Shown: piece by piece, positions 1 through 8,697 of the stretch | Numbering within the stretch: the stretch's first letter is position 1 | How the letters are laid out: every line of letters begins with the position of its first letter | NCBI GenBank assembly: GCA_023423975.1 | Contig: JAFAEO010000058.1 | Coordinates: 80,826-144,825 of the forward strand | Source: Pseudomonadota bacterium | GTDB taxonomy: Bacteria > Pseudomonadota > Gammaproteobacteria > Burkholderiales > Burkholderiaceae_B | DNA length: 64,000 bases | Direction of reading: 5' to 3' | The notes under the pieces: generated by a model | What the model was told of the DNA's origin: nothing | Databases searched by the model: none | Seen by the model: only the letters and a program-made list of their open reading frames with translations | Position numbers and translations under genes: made by a program

Positions 1-1068
1 CAGTTGGCCGTGCTTACCGTGGGCGCGATTGTAGTGCCCCTGACCGCCTCCCTGACCAGCGCCGAATATGCCGAAAGGCTGCATGATTCGCAGGCGCGGG
101 TGGCAGTGGTCGACAAGCATTCCATTACTGCACTTATTTCCGCAGTTGACAATCATTCGCCAGTCAAACAGATCATCGGCATCCATACCGATGATGACCG
201 GATCATTTCCTGGCGCACCCTGCTGGCGCGTCAACCGTCCACCTTCACACCTCACGTGGTCAGCGCCTCCACACCAGCTATTCTGGTGTACCCTGCCACG
301 ACCGAAAACGAACCGTTGCGGGGTGTGCTTCTTGACCACAGCTCACTGATCGGCACCCTGCCGGGCTTTGTTGCATCACAGAACTGGTTTCCGAAAGCCA
401 ACGATATTTTCTGGACCTCCTACGACTGGAACAGCCCCAACGGTCTGCTCAATGCTCTGCTGCCCACGCTATATTTCGGCAAATCCATTGTCGGCTGCCC
501 GGCAGGACGCACCATACCGCGACTGTTTACGCTGCTTGAGCACTACCAGATAACCAATATTCACGCATCCGGCCAGGATTTGCGCCGCATCCGCGAGTAC
601 CCCGATACGCTGGAAGAGTTTGAACTGGCCATCCGCAGTATCAGCTGCCTGGATACCGATTACGATCCCTCGCTTGGTCAATGGGCCAAGGAGCGCTTTA
701 ACGTTGACATCAATGTGGTTGCCGCGCCGCTGGGCTTTGGCTATATCATTGGCGAAAGCCAGGAAAAATGGGCGCCACGCCAGGGCAGTATGGGCCGCGT
801 GTATCCGGGCCATCGGATCACGGTTATCGACCAGGCTGGCAAGCCACTGAAAACAGGCCAGAAGGGCTTTATCGCAGTCAACAGGACAGACCAGAACGAC
901 TATCCCGATCCGGCGGTTGCATTGAACTATTGGTCCGGTGCCCAGATCCATCCGTTGCAGGCCGAACCACAAGAATGGATCCCAACCGCCATTCGCGGCC
1001 ACATTGACAAGGATGGCTACGTCTGGCGCGACGCCGGCACTGACACCACCGACAGCGTAAGCAGCTAG
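1..1068 (+). CDS. Degenerate AMP-binding (acyl-CoA synthetase-like) protein, 5' end outside window
   Basis: The reading frame is open from the left edge to a TAG stop, so the true start lies upstream. The fold is that of the adenylate-forming (ANL) superfamily: a late GSMGRVYPGHRITVID segment matches the acetyl/acyl-CoA synthetase pattern, and GHIDKDGYVWRDAG matches the hinge that precedes the C-terminal lid domain. The protein stops right after this hinge, so the roughly 100-residue lid domain with the catalytic lysine is missing. The phosphate-binding loop, normally Ser/Thr/Gly-rich (TSGTTGxPKG), reads YPATTENEPLRG, and the usual YGxTE motif is not recognisable. It is therefore probably not a working acyl-CoA ligase; it may be a pseudoenzyme or a decaying gene. 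The frame is intact throughout. The gamma-carbonic anhydrase gene follows after 21 bp, suggesting co-transcription. Confidence 0.7.
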   Translation, partial: QLAVLTVGAIVVPLTASLTSAEYAERLHDSQARVAVVDKHSITALISAVDNHSPVKQIIGIHTDDDRIISWRTLLARQPSTFTPHVVSASTPAILVYPATTENEPLRGVLLDHSSLIGTLPGFVASQNWFPKANDIFWTSYDWNSPNGLLNALLPTLYFGKSIVGCPAGRTIPRLFTLLEHYQITNIHASGQDLRRIREYPDTLEEFELAIRSISCLDTDYDPSLGQWAKERFNVDINVVAAPLGFGYIIGESQEKWAPRQGSMGRVYPGHRITVIDQAGKPLKTGQKGFIAVNRTDQNDYPDPAVALNYWSGAQIHPLQAEPQEWIPTAIRGHIDKDGYVWRDAGTDTTDSVSS

Positions 1069-1089
1069 GAAAAAGGAGAAATAGTCATT

Positions 1090-1611
1090 ATGGCCGTGTA
1101 TCAGATTGATGAACTGGCGCCAACTATCGACCCCACCGCTTTTGTCTTCGACAGCGCGACGGTCATTGGCAACGTCACCCTGGAAAAAGATGTCAGCGTC
1201 TGGGCCAATGTGGCCATCCGCGGCGACAACGCGCCTATCGTGATTCAGGAAGGCAGCAACGTACAGGAAGGCAGCGTACTGCATGTAGACGAAGGCGTTC
1301 CCCTGACCATTGAAAGGAACGTCACCGTGGGTCATCAGGCCATGCTGCACGGCTGCACCATCGGCGAAGGCTCTCTGATCGGCATGCAGGCCATTGTTCT
1401 GAACAATGCGCGCATTGGCAAAAACTGCATCATCGGCGCCGGCGCCATCGTTACCGAAGGCAAAGTCATCCCTGACGGCTCGCTTGTTATCGGTATCGGC
1501 AAAATAGCACGCACGCTGAGCGAAGACGAAATTGCCAACATTCACAAAAATACTGCTCATTACGTATGGCAGGGGCAGCGCTATCGCAGCGGCCTTAAAC
1601 GCCTGACGTAA
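1090..1611 (+). CDS. Gamma-carbonic anhydrase family protein (YrdA-like, left-handed beta-helix)
   Basis: This 173-residue cytoplasmic protein has the hexapeptide-repeat pattern of the gamma-carbonic anhydrase/YrdA family. The three expected zinc ligands are in place at His65 (LHVDEG), His82 and His87 (GHQAMLHGC). The length is normal. A purine-rich GGAGAAATAG lies just before the ATG. Family members form trimers and bind zinc or iron; some hydrate CO2 and many have no measured activity, so the reaction is uncertain. The hslO gene starts 23 bp downstream, so the two are probably one transcript. A CO2-active enzyme would suit an organism with RuBisCO, but YrdA homologues are found in nearly all betaproteobacteria. 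Confidence 0.9.
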   Translation: MAVYQIDELAPTIDPTAFVFDSATVIGNVTLEKDVSVWANVAIRGDNAPIVIQEGSNVQEGSVLHVDEGVPLTIERNVTVGHQAMLHGCTIGEGSLIGMQAIVLNNARIGKNCIIGAGAIVTEGKVIPDGSLVIGIGKIARTLSEDEIANIHKNTAHYVWQGQRYRSGLKRLT

Positions 1612-1634
1612 TTTCGGCCTTGCGCCAACCCGCC

Positions 1635-2558
1635 ATGACGACTGACCAATTACAGAAATACCTGCTTGACGATCGCAGCACCCGCATCCAGACCGTCGAT
1701 CTGACCGAGACCTGGCACACCGGCCTGGCGCATCAGAGCTACCCGCCAGTTGTTCGCGACCTGCTTGGGGAACTGTGTGCCGCCTCGGTGCTGCTTGCCT
1801 CGAACATTAAATTTGATGGTTCGCTCGTGCTTCAACTGCAGGGAGACGGACCGCTGGCCCTGATCGTGGTCGAATGCCAATCCGACCTGAGCCTGCGCGC
1901 CACTGTCCAGTTGCGCCAGGAGTTTGTAGTTCCCGATAATGCCACATTCCAGTCGCTGCTCAACAGCAACGGCAATGGTCGGTTTATTGTCATTCTGGAT
2001 CCCACAGACCGGCAGGAGGGCCAGCAACCCTATCAGGGTGTCGTGCCCATGGAAGGCGATTCAGTCGCCAAGGTTCTGGAGCATTACATGAAGCAGTCGG
2101 AGCAGCTCGATACGCACATCTGGCTGGCCGCCAACGCGCAACGCGCCGCCGGTCTGCTGCTGCAGCGGTTGCCCGATCACGGTGGCACGGCCGATGATAG
2201 CGAAGCGCACCAGGAATCGTGGCAGCGCACCCGCATTCTGGCGCAGACCCTGACTCAGGAGGAAATGCTCAGCGAGTCTCCTGAAACACTGATTCACCGC
2301 CTGTTCTGGGAAGAGCCGTTACTTACCTTCGAACCGCAACCGGTGCGCTGGTTTTGCCCATGCACACGTGAACGTGTCGGCAATATGCTCAAAATGCTCG
2401 GGCGAGATGAAATTGAGAGCATTCTGAGCGAACAGGACAAAGTGGACATTGCCTGCAATTTCTGCGGCAAGCCGTATACCTTCGATGCGGTCGATTGCGC
2501 CCGTCTGTTTATCGATGGCCAGTCACCCGAAGATCCGCCCGAACCCATCGCGCATTAA
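1635..2558 (+). CDS. hslO: Redox-regulated chaperonin Hsp33
   Basis: A cytoplasmic holdase activated by oxidation. The C-terminal zinc switch is complete: CPC at residues 241-243 and CNFC at 274-277, giving the CxC...CxxC arrangement. In the family these four cysteines bind zinc when reduced and form disulfides when oxidised, unfolding the linker and exposing the client site. I chose the ATG at 1635 because Hsp33 proteins begin close to the TTDQLQKYLL segment; an in-frame TTG at 1620 would add five residues. The length (307) is slightly above the usual 290-300. It lies directly after the carbonic anhydrase gene. Confidence 0.95.
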   Translation: MTTDQLQKYLLDDRSTRIQTVDLTETWHTGLAHQSYPPVVRDLLGELCAASVLLASNIKFDGSLVLQLQGDGPLALIVVECQSDLSLRATVQLRQEFVVPDNATFQSLLNSNGNGRFIVILDPTDRQEGQQPYQGVVPMEGDSVAKVLEHYMKQSEQLDTHIWLAANAQRAAGLLLQRLPDHGGTADDSEAHQESWQRTRILAQTLTQEEMLSESPETLIHRLFWEEPLLTFEPQPVRWFCPCTRERVGNMLKMLGRDEIESILSEQDKVDIACNFCGKPYTFDAVDCARLFIDGQSPEDPPEPIAH

Positions 2559-2866
2559 ACTGAACCGCAACGGGCAAACATGCCGGTTGGCCCGGTAGCG
2601 ACAGACGGAGCGCCGCTATGCTGGCGGCTGCCTTCCTTCTCATCAGCTGTCTGCAAACACGGGTTGTGCTAGACAGTTGTTCTCATTACTTCTCACGGCA
2701 CGCCCCGGTTACCGCAGCACTTACTTATCCAGCGTAGAAATCCACACTATACATTTGCCCTCGCTTTGCGCACACTGCGAGGATGCAATACACTTTCCCG
2801 CCCATTCTTTTTTTGTTCTGGCCTCGTCGCCACACTACGCTCGTCCAGACACCCCGTCCTGGCTGC
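2559..2866. other. Intergenic region between hslO and the TadE-like gene
   Basis: About 300 bp without a convincing gene. A short GCCGC/GCGGC stem near 2612-2630 is followed by a pyrimidine-rich run and may end hslO transcription, but it is weak. The overlapping short frames have no ribosome binding site and no family resemblance. Confidence 0.4.
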
Positions 2867-3838
2867 ATGCGATCGAAAACTTCAGCCATCCGGCTGGCAC
2901 GCCAGCGTGGCTTTGCGATGGTGGAATTTCTCGTTGTCGCCCTTCCCCTGCTGTTTACTGCCATGGCGGGCTATGAAGTCTCGCGCTGGTATATGACGCG
3001 TGAAGCAGTCAGTCTTGCCTTGCTTGAGGCCGGCCGTGCCGGCAGTGTAAATCACGCCAGGCCACAGGTCATCGAAGACGCATTCCTGGATGCGCTGACT
3101 CCACTGTATGCACCGGCGGGCGATTTTCGCAGCCCGCACGAACGGATGCGCCAACAACTGAAACGAATCGAGCAAGACAGCGGCCGGCTCGCATGGGACA
3201 TCGCCATTACTCATCCCAGTATTGCCGAATTTGCAGACTTCATGCAAAAAGATCTTCCCATTGCCGTACAAACCGGCAACCCCGCCATCAATAACAATTA
3301 TCAGCAAAGACAATATCAACTATATCCGCGCGGTCCCGCCTCGGGCAGCACGATCTACGATGCCAACACCCTGCAACTGCAGGCACGCTATTTGTATGTG
3401 CCAGTCGTACCGGGCATGCGAGCACTGTTGCGTAACGTGTTCGGCGCAATCGATTCATCCGGATCGCCGCTGGCCACCCAGGGCGCACTGCCTATGAGCG
3501 CATCAATTACAATTGAAATGCAATCGCATCCGGTGCTCTGGCTGTCCGAGCAAACAACCCACGTTCGCTATAGTCAGCACAGCGCATTTGCCAACTCACC
3601 GGGACCGCTACGCAAGCCCAATGCAAAGACCGGAGGCAGTGGTGACAAGGGCGGCGCAGTAGGCAGCATTACCTCTCAGCCGGCAATACCCAATGCTACC
3701 CAACCGGGCACCATGCCTGCCTCGCAGAGCAAGCCTGATGCCGATGCCACGACTAGACGGCAGCCGCCGGACGCATCGCTTACAAATACCGGGGCTCCCG
3801 AAGATGCGTTGCCAACCGAGTCGGCCTGCCAGCCATAA
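2867..3838 (+). CDS. TadE-like pseudopilin/assembly protein
   Basis: The N-terminus (RQRGFAMVEFLVVALPLLF) is the TadE/TadG-like signature: a basic stretch, a conserved Glu, then a single hydrophobic helix of about 20 residues, like a class III type IV pilin leader. The rest is a predicted periplasmic domain with a proline- and alanine-rich, low-complexity tail (roughly residues 240-323). I chose the ATG at 2867, which puts the basic charge directly before the helix; upstream in-frame starts would add an unlikely leader. TadE-like proteins are minor pilin or assembly factors of Tad/Flp pili, but no tadA/B/C, rcpA or flp gene is present here, so its partner machinery is elsewhere or it is an orphan. 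Confidence 0.75.
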   Translation: MRSKTSAIRLARQRGFAMVEFLVVALPLLFTAMAGYEVSRWYMTREAVSLALLEAGRAGSVNHARPQVIEDAFLDALTPLYAPAGDFRSPHERMRQQLKRIEQDSGRLAWDIAITHPSIAEFADFMQKDLPIAVQTGNPAINNNYQQRQYQLYPRGPASGSTIYDANTLQLQARYLYVPVVPGMRALLRNVFGAIDSSGSPLATQGALPMSASITIEMQSHPVLWLSEQTTHVRYSQHSAFANSPGPLRKPNAKTGGSGDKGGAVGSITSQPAIPNATQPGTMPASQSKPDADATTRRQPPDASLTNTGAPEDALPTESACQP

Positions 3839-4012
3839 GTGCAATGGATAAGCGCAAGACGACCGGTACGGGGGTATTCGAAATTGTATTGATTGTGGCC
3901 TGATTGACCCGGATTCGAACGGTTTTTATTTGAACGGGTTCTGATTCGGGTCAGGCCTGATCCGGCCTGTTCAGGGCGGACAACGCCCACAAGGAAAAAA
4001 CTTACCTAACAG

Positions 4013-4468
4013 CTATTGCTGTGTGGGTTTTGAAGATCTGGCCGGCTTGCCGCTCTCAGGCTTTGCACGTGTACCAGTTGTCGCTTTTGCCTGGGCTTTG
4101 CCCGAGGCCTGAGGCTTGGCTGTCGCAGCGGAAGCTGCCTTGGCCTTGGGTGCTCCTGGTACTTCGTAGCTTACCGGCACATCCGGCTGCGGCTCGTTCG
4201 GCGTCAGGATCTGCACATAGGTTTCGTCTTTTTTGATCATGCGCATTTCAATACGGGCGCGATCTTCAAGCGCATCGGTACCGGTTTTCAGATCATGTAC
4301 TTCCGCGTCCATCGCATTATTGCGCGCCAGCAAAGCCTTGTTCTTCTCTTCCTGGGCTTCCAGTTGCTGCTTGAGCACTGTCACGCGCGCCCACCCTTCT
4401 TCCCCCCACCACAGCGGATATTGTATGGCCACACAGGCAACCATCAGGGCAAGGTATAGTAAGCGCAT
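4013..4468 (-). CDS. ftsB: Cell division protein FtsB (septum formation initiator family)
   Basis: A small bitopic inner-membrane protein of the divisome (FtsQLB subcomplex). Residues 1-20 form one transmembrane helix, followed by a coiled coil (about residues 27-70, rich in Gln, Glu, Lys and Leu) and the conserved GTDALEDRARIEMRMIKKDE segment. It carries an unusually long low-complexity Ala/Lys/Pro tail (about residues 103-151) beyond the typical length of around 100; such tails occur in other Alcaligenaceae. It starts 30 bp after the enolase stop, the standard eno-ftsB order. Confidence 0.92.
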   Translation of the reverse strand: MRLLYLALMVACVAIQYPLWWGEEGWARVTVLKQQLEAQEEKNKALLARNNAMDAEVHDLKTGTDALEDRARIEMRMIKKDETYVQILTPNEPQPDVPVSYEVPGAPKAKAASAATAKPQASGKAQAKATTGTRAKPESGKPARSSKPTQQ

Positions 4469-4498
4469 GACAAATGCTCAATACTCGCGCCGCAGCGC

Positions 4499-5785
4499 TT
4501 AACGGATATTGTAAAACGCATCCAGACCCGGGAAGCGGGCCACTTCTGCCAGTTCTTCCTCGATACGCAGCAACTGGTTGTACTTGGCCATACGGTCCGA
4601 ACGAGACAACGAGCCGGTCTTGATCTGCATGGCATTGGTAGCTACGGCAATATCGGCAATCGTGGAGTCTTCTGTTTCACCGGAACGGTGTGAAATGACC
4701 GCTGTATAACCCGCGCGTTTGGCCATTTCAATGGCCGCAAAGGTTTCTGTCAGTGTACCAATCTGGTTGATCTTGATAAGAATGGAGTTGGCAACGCCTT
4801 TCTGGATGCCCTCTTTCAGGATTTTCGTATTGGTAACGAAAAGATCGTCGCCCACCAGCTGCACTTTCTTGCCCAACTGGTCTGTAAGGATTTTCCAGCC
4901 ATCCCAGTCGTTTTCGGCCATACCGTCTTCGATGCTGATAATCGGGTATTTGTCGCACCAGGAGGCCAGCAAATTGGCAAACTCGGCCGACGTCAGGGAA
5001 ATATTGCCCTCGCCGGCCAAATGGTATTTGCCGTCACGGTAAAACTCGGAGCTGGCGCAATCGAGACCCAGCGCGATTTGGGTGCCAGGCTCGTAGCCAG
5101 CTTCAGTAATCGCATTCAGAATCAGGTGAATGGCAGACTCGTGGTTAGCCACATTGGGTGCAAAGCCGCCTTCATCGCCCACCGCCGTAGACATGCCATG
5201 ACCATGGATCAGTTTTTTCAGGGCGTGAAAAACCTCTGCACCCATGCGCAGCGATTCACGGAAACTGGTCGCGCCCACCGGCAGAATCATGAATTCCTGC
5301 ATATCGAGCGTATTGTTGGCATGGGCGCCGCCATTGATGACGTTCATCATGGGCACAGGCATGCTCATGGGGCCGCTGCCGCCAAAATAGCGATACAGGG
5401 AAAGACCGGACTCATCGGCTGCAGCACGGGCAACGGCCATACTGACCGCCAGCAGTGCGTTGGCGCCCAGACGCTCCTTGTTTTCGGTTCCATCCAGATC
5501 GATCAGGGTGTGGTCAATAAAGGTCTGCTCCTGCGCATCCAGGCCCATGAGCGCTTCAGAAATTTCGGTATTGACATTTTCCACTGCCTTGAGCACGCCC
5601 TTGCCCAGGTAACGGGCTTTGTCACCGTCACGCAATTCAACAGCTTCGCGCGTACCTGTAGAGGCACCAGACGGTACAGCAGCCCGCCCCATAACGCCGG
5701 ATTCGAGCAATACATCACACTCTACGGTTGGATTCCCGCGGGAATCCAGGATTTCGCGACCGATAATATCAACAATTGCACTCAT
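4499..5785 (-). CDS. eno: Enolase
   Basis: Converts 2-phosphoglycerate to phosphoenolpyruvate in glycolysis and gluconeogenesis. The 428-residue length is typical. Visible signatures include GNPTVECDV near the N-terminus, SIEDGMAENDW (metal ligand region), LVGDDLFVTN, and the active-site loop SHRSGETEDSTIAD near residue 370. It precedes ftsB as expected. In most betaproteobacteria eno follows pyrG-kdsA directly; here a drug-efflux gene lies between kdsA and eno. Confidence 0.98.
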   Translation of the reverse strand: MSAIVDIIGREILDSRGNPTVECDVLLESGVMGRAAVPSGASTGTREAVELRDGDKARYLGKGVLKAVENVNTEISEALMGLDAQEQTFIDHTLIDLDGTENKERLGANALLAVSMAVARAAADESGLSLYRYFGGSGPMSMPVPMMNVINGGAHANNTLDMQEFMILPVGATSFRESLRMGAEVFHALKKLIHGHGMSTAVGDEGGFAPNVANHESAIHLILNAITEAGYEPGTQIALGLDCASSEFYRDGKYHLAGEGNISLTSAEFANLLASWCDKYPIISIEDGMAENDWDGWKILTDQLGKKVQLVGDDLFVTNTKILKEGIQKGVANSILIKINQIGTLTETFAAIEMAKRAGYTAVISHRSGETEDSTIADIAVATNAMQIKTGSLSRSDRMAKYNQLLRIEEELAEVARFPGLDAFYNIR

Positions 5786-6080
5786 GGTAATGACTTTCCT
5801 GCCTGATAAACAGTGATTTTGATGGGGTTTTATTGCGTAGATTGTACCTTACTCAGCCAATCTTGTAATTTTGCATCCGCCGGCAAATGAACTTGTATCT
5901 CTTTTTTTACATTTTAGCCCGGACAATCGCCGGCTGGTACACAGACAAACGGCGCAACCGCGCCATGCTGCAATGGGTCCGACGCCACTACCTGCATTGA
6001 CCGCCGACCGGTTGCGTTAGTTCTGTACCCGTCACGCCGTCCCCTGCGATAGCAGGCGACACTCGTTATATCTTTTTTGG

Positions 6081-7718
6081 CTAGCCGTTGCCCTTGCCCG
6101 GCCGCCGCCTGCCGGCAGGCGCCTCAGCCACGGTGTTACCCAAGCTGGCAAAGCGGATTAGGGGCAGCCTGTAAAGCCACAACAGAGCGATCACATTCAC
6201 AGCAAACACCACCATCAGGCCTGATTCGATCGCCCCGACCATATGTTCGCGTGCCACCTGCAACCAAGGCAGTGCATTCTGTCCCAGGCTGGCCATTTCC
6301 GTAATCAGCCCCGCCTGACTGTCTGTCCTGACCAGCAGTTGCGGATCAGACAAGGCCAGCACCAGCTCCGGAGAACCGATTTTTTTTGCATCGGTCTGAA
6401 TGCCGGCAAGATAGTAGTAATTGACCATCGTGCCGATAATGGCCGTTCCCAGCATACCGCCAATCATGCGGATAGACTGCACCAGCGCCGTCACAATGCC
6501 AAGATTATTGCGGCCGGACAACTCCTGACTAAAGATCGTCAGATTGGGCATAATAAAACCCAGGCCGACACCACCCAGCGTCATGTACAGCAAAAAGACC
6601 AGCTGCGACATATCACGCTTATAAAACACAACACCAGCCACGGCGATCGCCGTCAAGACAAAGCCAATATACAGAATCCAGTTGGGCCGCGCCAGGCGAA
6701 TAACGATGCGGCCGCTCAGGATACTGCCCACCGTAATGCATACCACCAACGGTGTGACCAGCATACCGGCGTCATTTGGAGAATAGCCGAAACCGCCCTG
6801 CAGCAGCAGGGGGATATAAAACAGCATGCCGAACATCACGAAGCCGGTCAATAGCGACAAGGTAAACATGGTGCCCAGACTGCGATCGCGGAAAACTTCC
6901 AGAGGCAGTAGCGGAAAAGCACAACGTCGCTCCCAGCGTATCAAGACAATAAACGCCACGACCGACACAACGGAAAACAAGCCAACCTGCCAGGAAATGC
7001 CATGCGTGGCAAACAATTCCACCGCCAGTTGCAGACAGCCCAGGAACAGCGCGATTAGCACCGCCCCCTGCCAGTCCAGACGAATTGTCTGTTCACGCTT
7101 GTAACGGATCAGCGGCAAATATTGCCAGATAAAGAACAAGCTGATCAAACCAACCGGCAGATTCACATAGAACACCGAGCGCCAGCCGTAATATTCGGTC
7201 AGAAACCCGCCCAGGGAAGGACCAACCGCCGAAGCAATGCCAAAAGATGAACTGAGCAGAATCTGCCAGCGCAGACGCACTTTGGCGTCCGGGAACAAGT
7301 CCGGCACACAGGCAAAGGCGGTGCCGACCAGCATCCCGCCACCAATGCCCTGCAAGGCCCTGGCCAGCACCAATTGCGTCATGCTGCCGGCCATCCCGCA
7401 AAGCATCGAAGCAATGGTGAAAATAATAACGGACGCAACCACGAATGGCTTGCGTCCGTAATAGTCACTCAGGCGACCACAGATAGGAACAGTAATGACC
7501 GAGGCCAGCAGATAGGACGTGCCAACCCATGCATAGAGCTCAAAACCATTGAGCTCTGCCACGATGGTGGGTAAGGCGGTGCCGACGATGGTTTGATCCA
7601 ACCCCACCAGCATACCGACAAAACAGATACCCAGCACCGCCATCAGGGATTGCCGAAACGGCAGCAATCGTCCCGATGCCGATTTTTCCTCATTCACTTC
7701 GATTGTTCTGGTAACCAT
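6081..7718 (-). CDS. DHA2-family MFS multidrug efflux transporter (EmrB/QacA type)
   Basis: A 545-residue inner-membrane protein with about 14 hydrophobic helices. Visible signatures are the LDQTIVGTALPTI motif in the first helix (DHA2 motif D1), GRLSDYYGRKP (motif A, loop 2-3) and SAVGPSLGGFLTE (antiporter motif C in helix 5). Family members export hydrophobic drugs, dyes or acids by proton antiport; the substrate cannot be read from the sequence. No membrane-fusion partner (EmrA) lies beside it. It sits between kdsA and eno, on the same strand, with non-coding gaps of about 110 and 295 bp, so it likely has its own promoter. Confidence 0.9.
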   Translation of the reverse strand: MVTRTIEVNEEKSASGRLLPFRQSLMAVLGICFVGMLVGLDQTIVGTALPTIVAELNGFELYAWVGTSYLLASVITVPICGRLSDYYGRKPFVVASVIIFTIASMLCGMAGSMTQLVLARALQGIGGGMLVGTAFACVPDLFPDAKVRLRWQILLSSSFGIASAVGPSLGGFLTEYYGWRSVFYVNLPVGLISLFFIWQYLPLIRYKREQTIRLDWQGAVLIALFLGCLQLAVELFATHGISWQVGLFSVVSVVAFIVLIRWERRCAFPLLPLEVFRDRSLGTMFTLSLLTGFVMFGMLFYIPLLLQGGFGYSPNDAGMLVTPLVVCITVGSILSGRIVIRLARPNWILYIGFVLTAIAVAGVVFYKRDMSQLVFLLYMTLGGVGLGFIMPNLTIFSQELSGRNNLGIVTALVQSIRMIGGMLGTAIIGTMVNYYYLAGIQTDAKKIGSPELVLALSDPQLLVRTDSQAGLITEMASLGQNALPWLQVAREHMVGAIESGLMVVFAVNVIALLWLYRLPLIRFASLGNTVAEAPAGRRRPGKGNG

Positions 7719-7829
7719 ACTTCCCGTTCAAAGTAAACGCCGGTATCAACGCTTACCGGGCTATGTGTGCCGCCGGCCTGACAACGCCTGCTGACTGAAC
7801 AATATTCATGTCAGCCGCGAACGACGCAA

Positions 7830-8687
7830 TCAGGCGCTGAACTGGTCTTCGATAAAACCCTGGCCTTTGACAATGCGATCAATGTCAGTGAGCGAGCGCA
7901 GCAGGGCTTCCATATGCGCCAGGGGTACAGCATTCGGCCCGTCTGATAGCGCCACGGCAGGATCGGGATGCGTTTCCATGAACAGACCGGACACCCCCAC
8001 CGCAACGGCCGCCCGCGCCAGCACGGGCACAAATTCACGCTGGCCGCCAGAGGACGTGCCTTGACCGCCAGGCAACTGCACCGAATGCGTCGCATCAAAA
8101 ACGACCGGACATTCTGTTGCGCGCATGATGGCAAGCGAACGCATGTCCGAGACCAGATTGTTATAGCCGAAAGAGGCCCCGCGTTCACAAACCATGATGT
8201 TGGCGCCATCGCCACCGGCCGCAATGGCAGCGGCTTTGGCCTTGGCCACGACCTGCAGCATATCGGCCGGCGCCAGAAACTGCCCTTTCTTTATATTGAC
8301 CGGCTTGCCGGTGGCAGCACAGGCCGAAATGAAATCGGTCTGGCGGCACAGGAAAGCCGGCGTCTGCAATACATCAACGACAGCTGCGACGCGTTCTACC
8401 TGGGTAATGTCGTGAACATCGGTTAAGACAGGTACATTCAGCTGTTCCCGGATATCGGCCAGAATCTGCAGGCCTTCGTCCATTCCAGGTCCGCGATAAG
8501 AGGCGCCCGAGCTGCGGTTGGCCTTGTCAAAAGAACTCTTGTAGATAAATGGAATGCCAAGGCGCCCGGTAATATCCTGCAACGAGCGCGCGGTATCGAA
8601 CGCCATCTGGCGCGATTCAATCACGCACGGGCCGGCAATCAGAAAAAAGGGTTTGGTCAGTCCAACATCGAAGCCGCAAAGATTCAT
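7830..8687 (-). CDS. kdsA: 3-deoxy-8-phosphooctulonate synthase
   Basis: Condenses arabinose 5-phosphate with phosphoenolpyruvate to make Kdo-8-phosphate for lipopolysaccharide. The N-terminal FFLIAGPCVIES motif and the FDATHSVQLPGGQGTSSGGQ region (substrate and metal site) are typical. I chose the ATG at 8687, which gives 285 residues, the normal length, and the usual MNLCGFDVGL start; upstream starts would run into pyrG. It starts 10 bp after the pyrG stop, so the two are co-transcribed. Confidence 0.96.
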   Translation of the reverse strand: MNLCGFDVGLTKPFFLIAGPCVIESRQMAFDTARSLQDITGRLGIPFIYKSSFDKANRSSGASYRGPGMDEGLQILADIREQLNVPVLTDVHDITQVERVAAVVDVLQTPAFLCRQTDFISACAATGKPVNIKKGQFLAPADMLQVVAKAKAAAIAAGGDGANIMVCERGASFGYNNLVSDMRSLAIMRATECPVVFDATHSVQLPGGQGTSSGGQREFVPVLARAAVAVGVSGLFMETHPDPAVALSDGPNAVPLAHMEALLRSLTDIDRIVKGQGFIEDQFSA

Positions 8688-8697
8688 GGCGATATCC

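Noticed and set aside
469..1560. 363-codon minus-strand frame opposite the AMP-binding and carbonic anhydrase genes
   Set aside because: Antisense shadow of two well-supported genes; no family resemblance or ribosome binding site.
3880..3990. Imperfect repeats (TTGAACGG/TTCGAACGG, TGACCCG/CGGGTCA) after the TadE gene
   Set aside because: Arms are interrupted and no T-run follows, so a terminator or operator is not supported.
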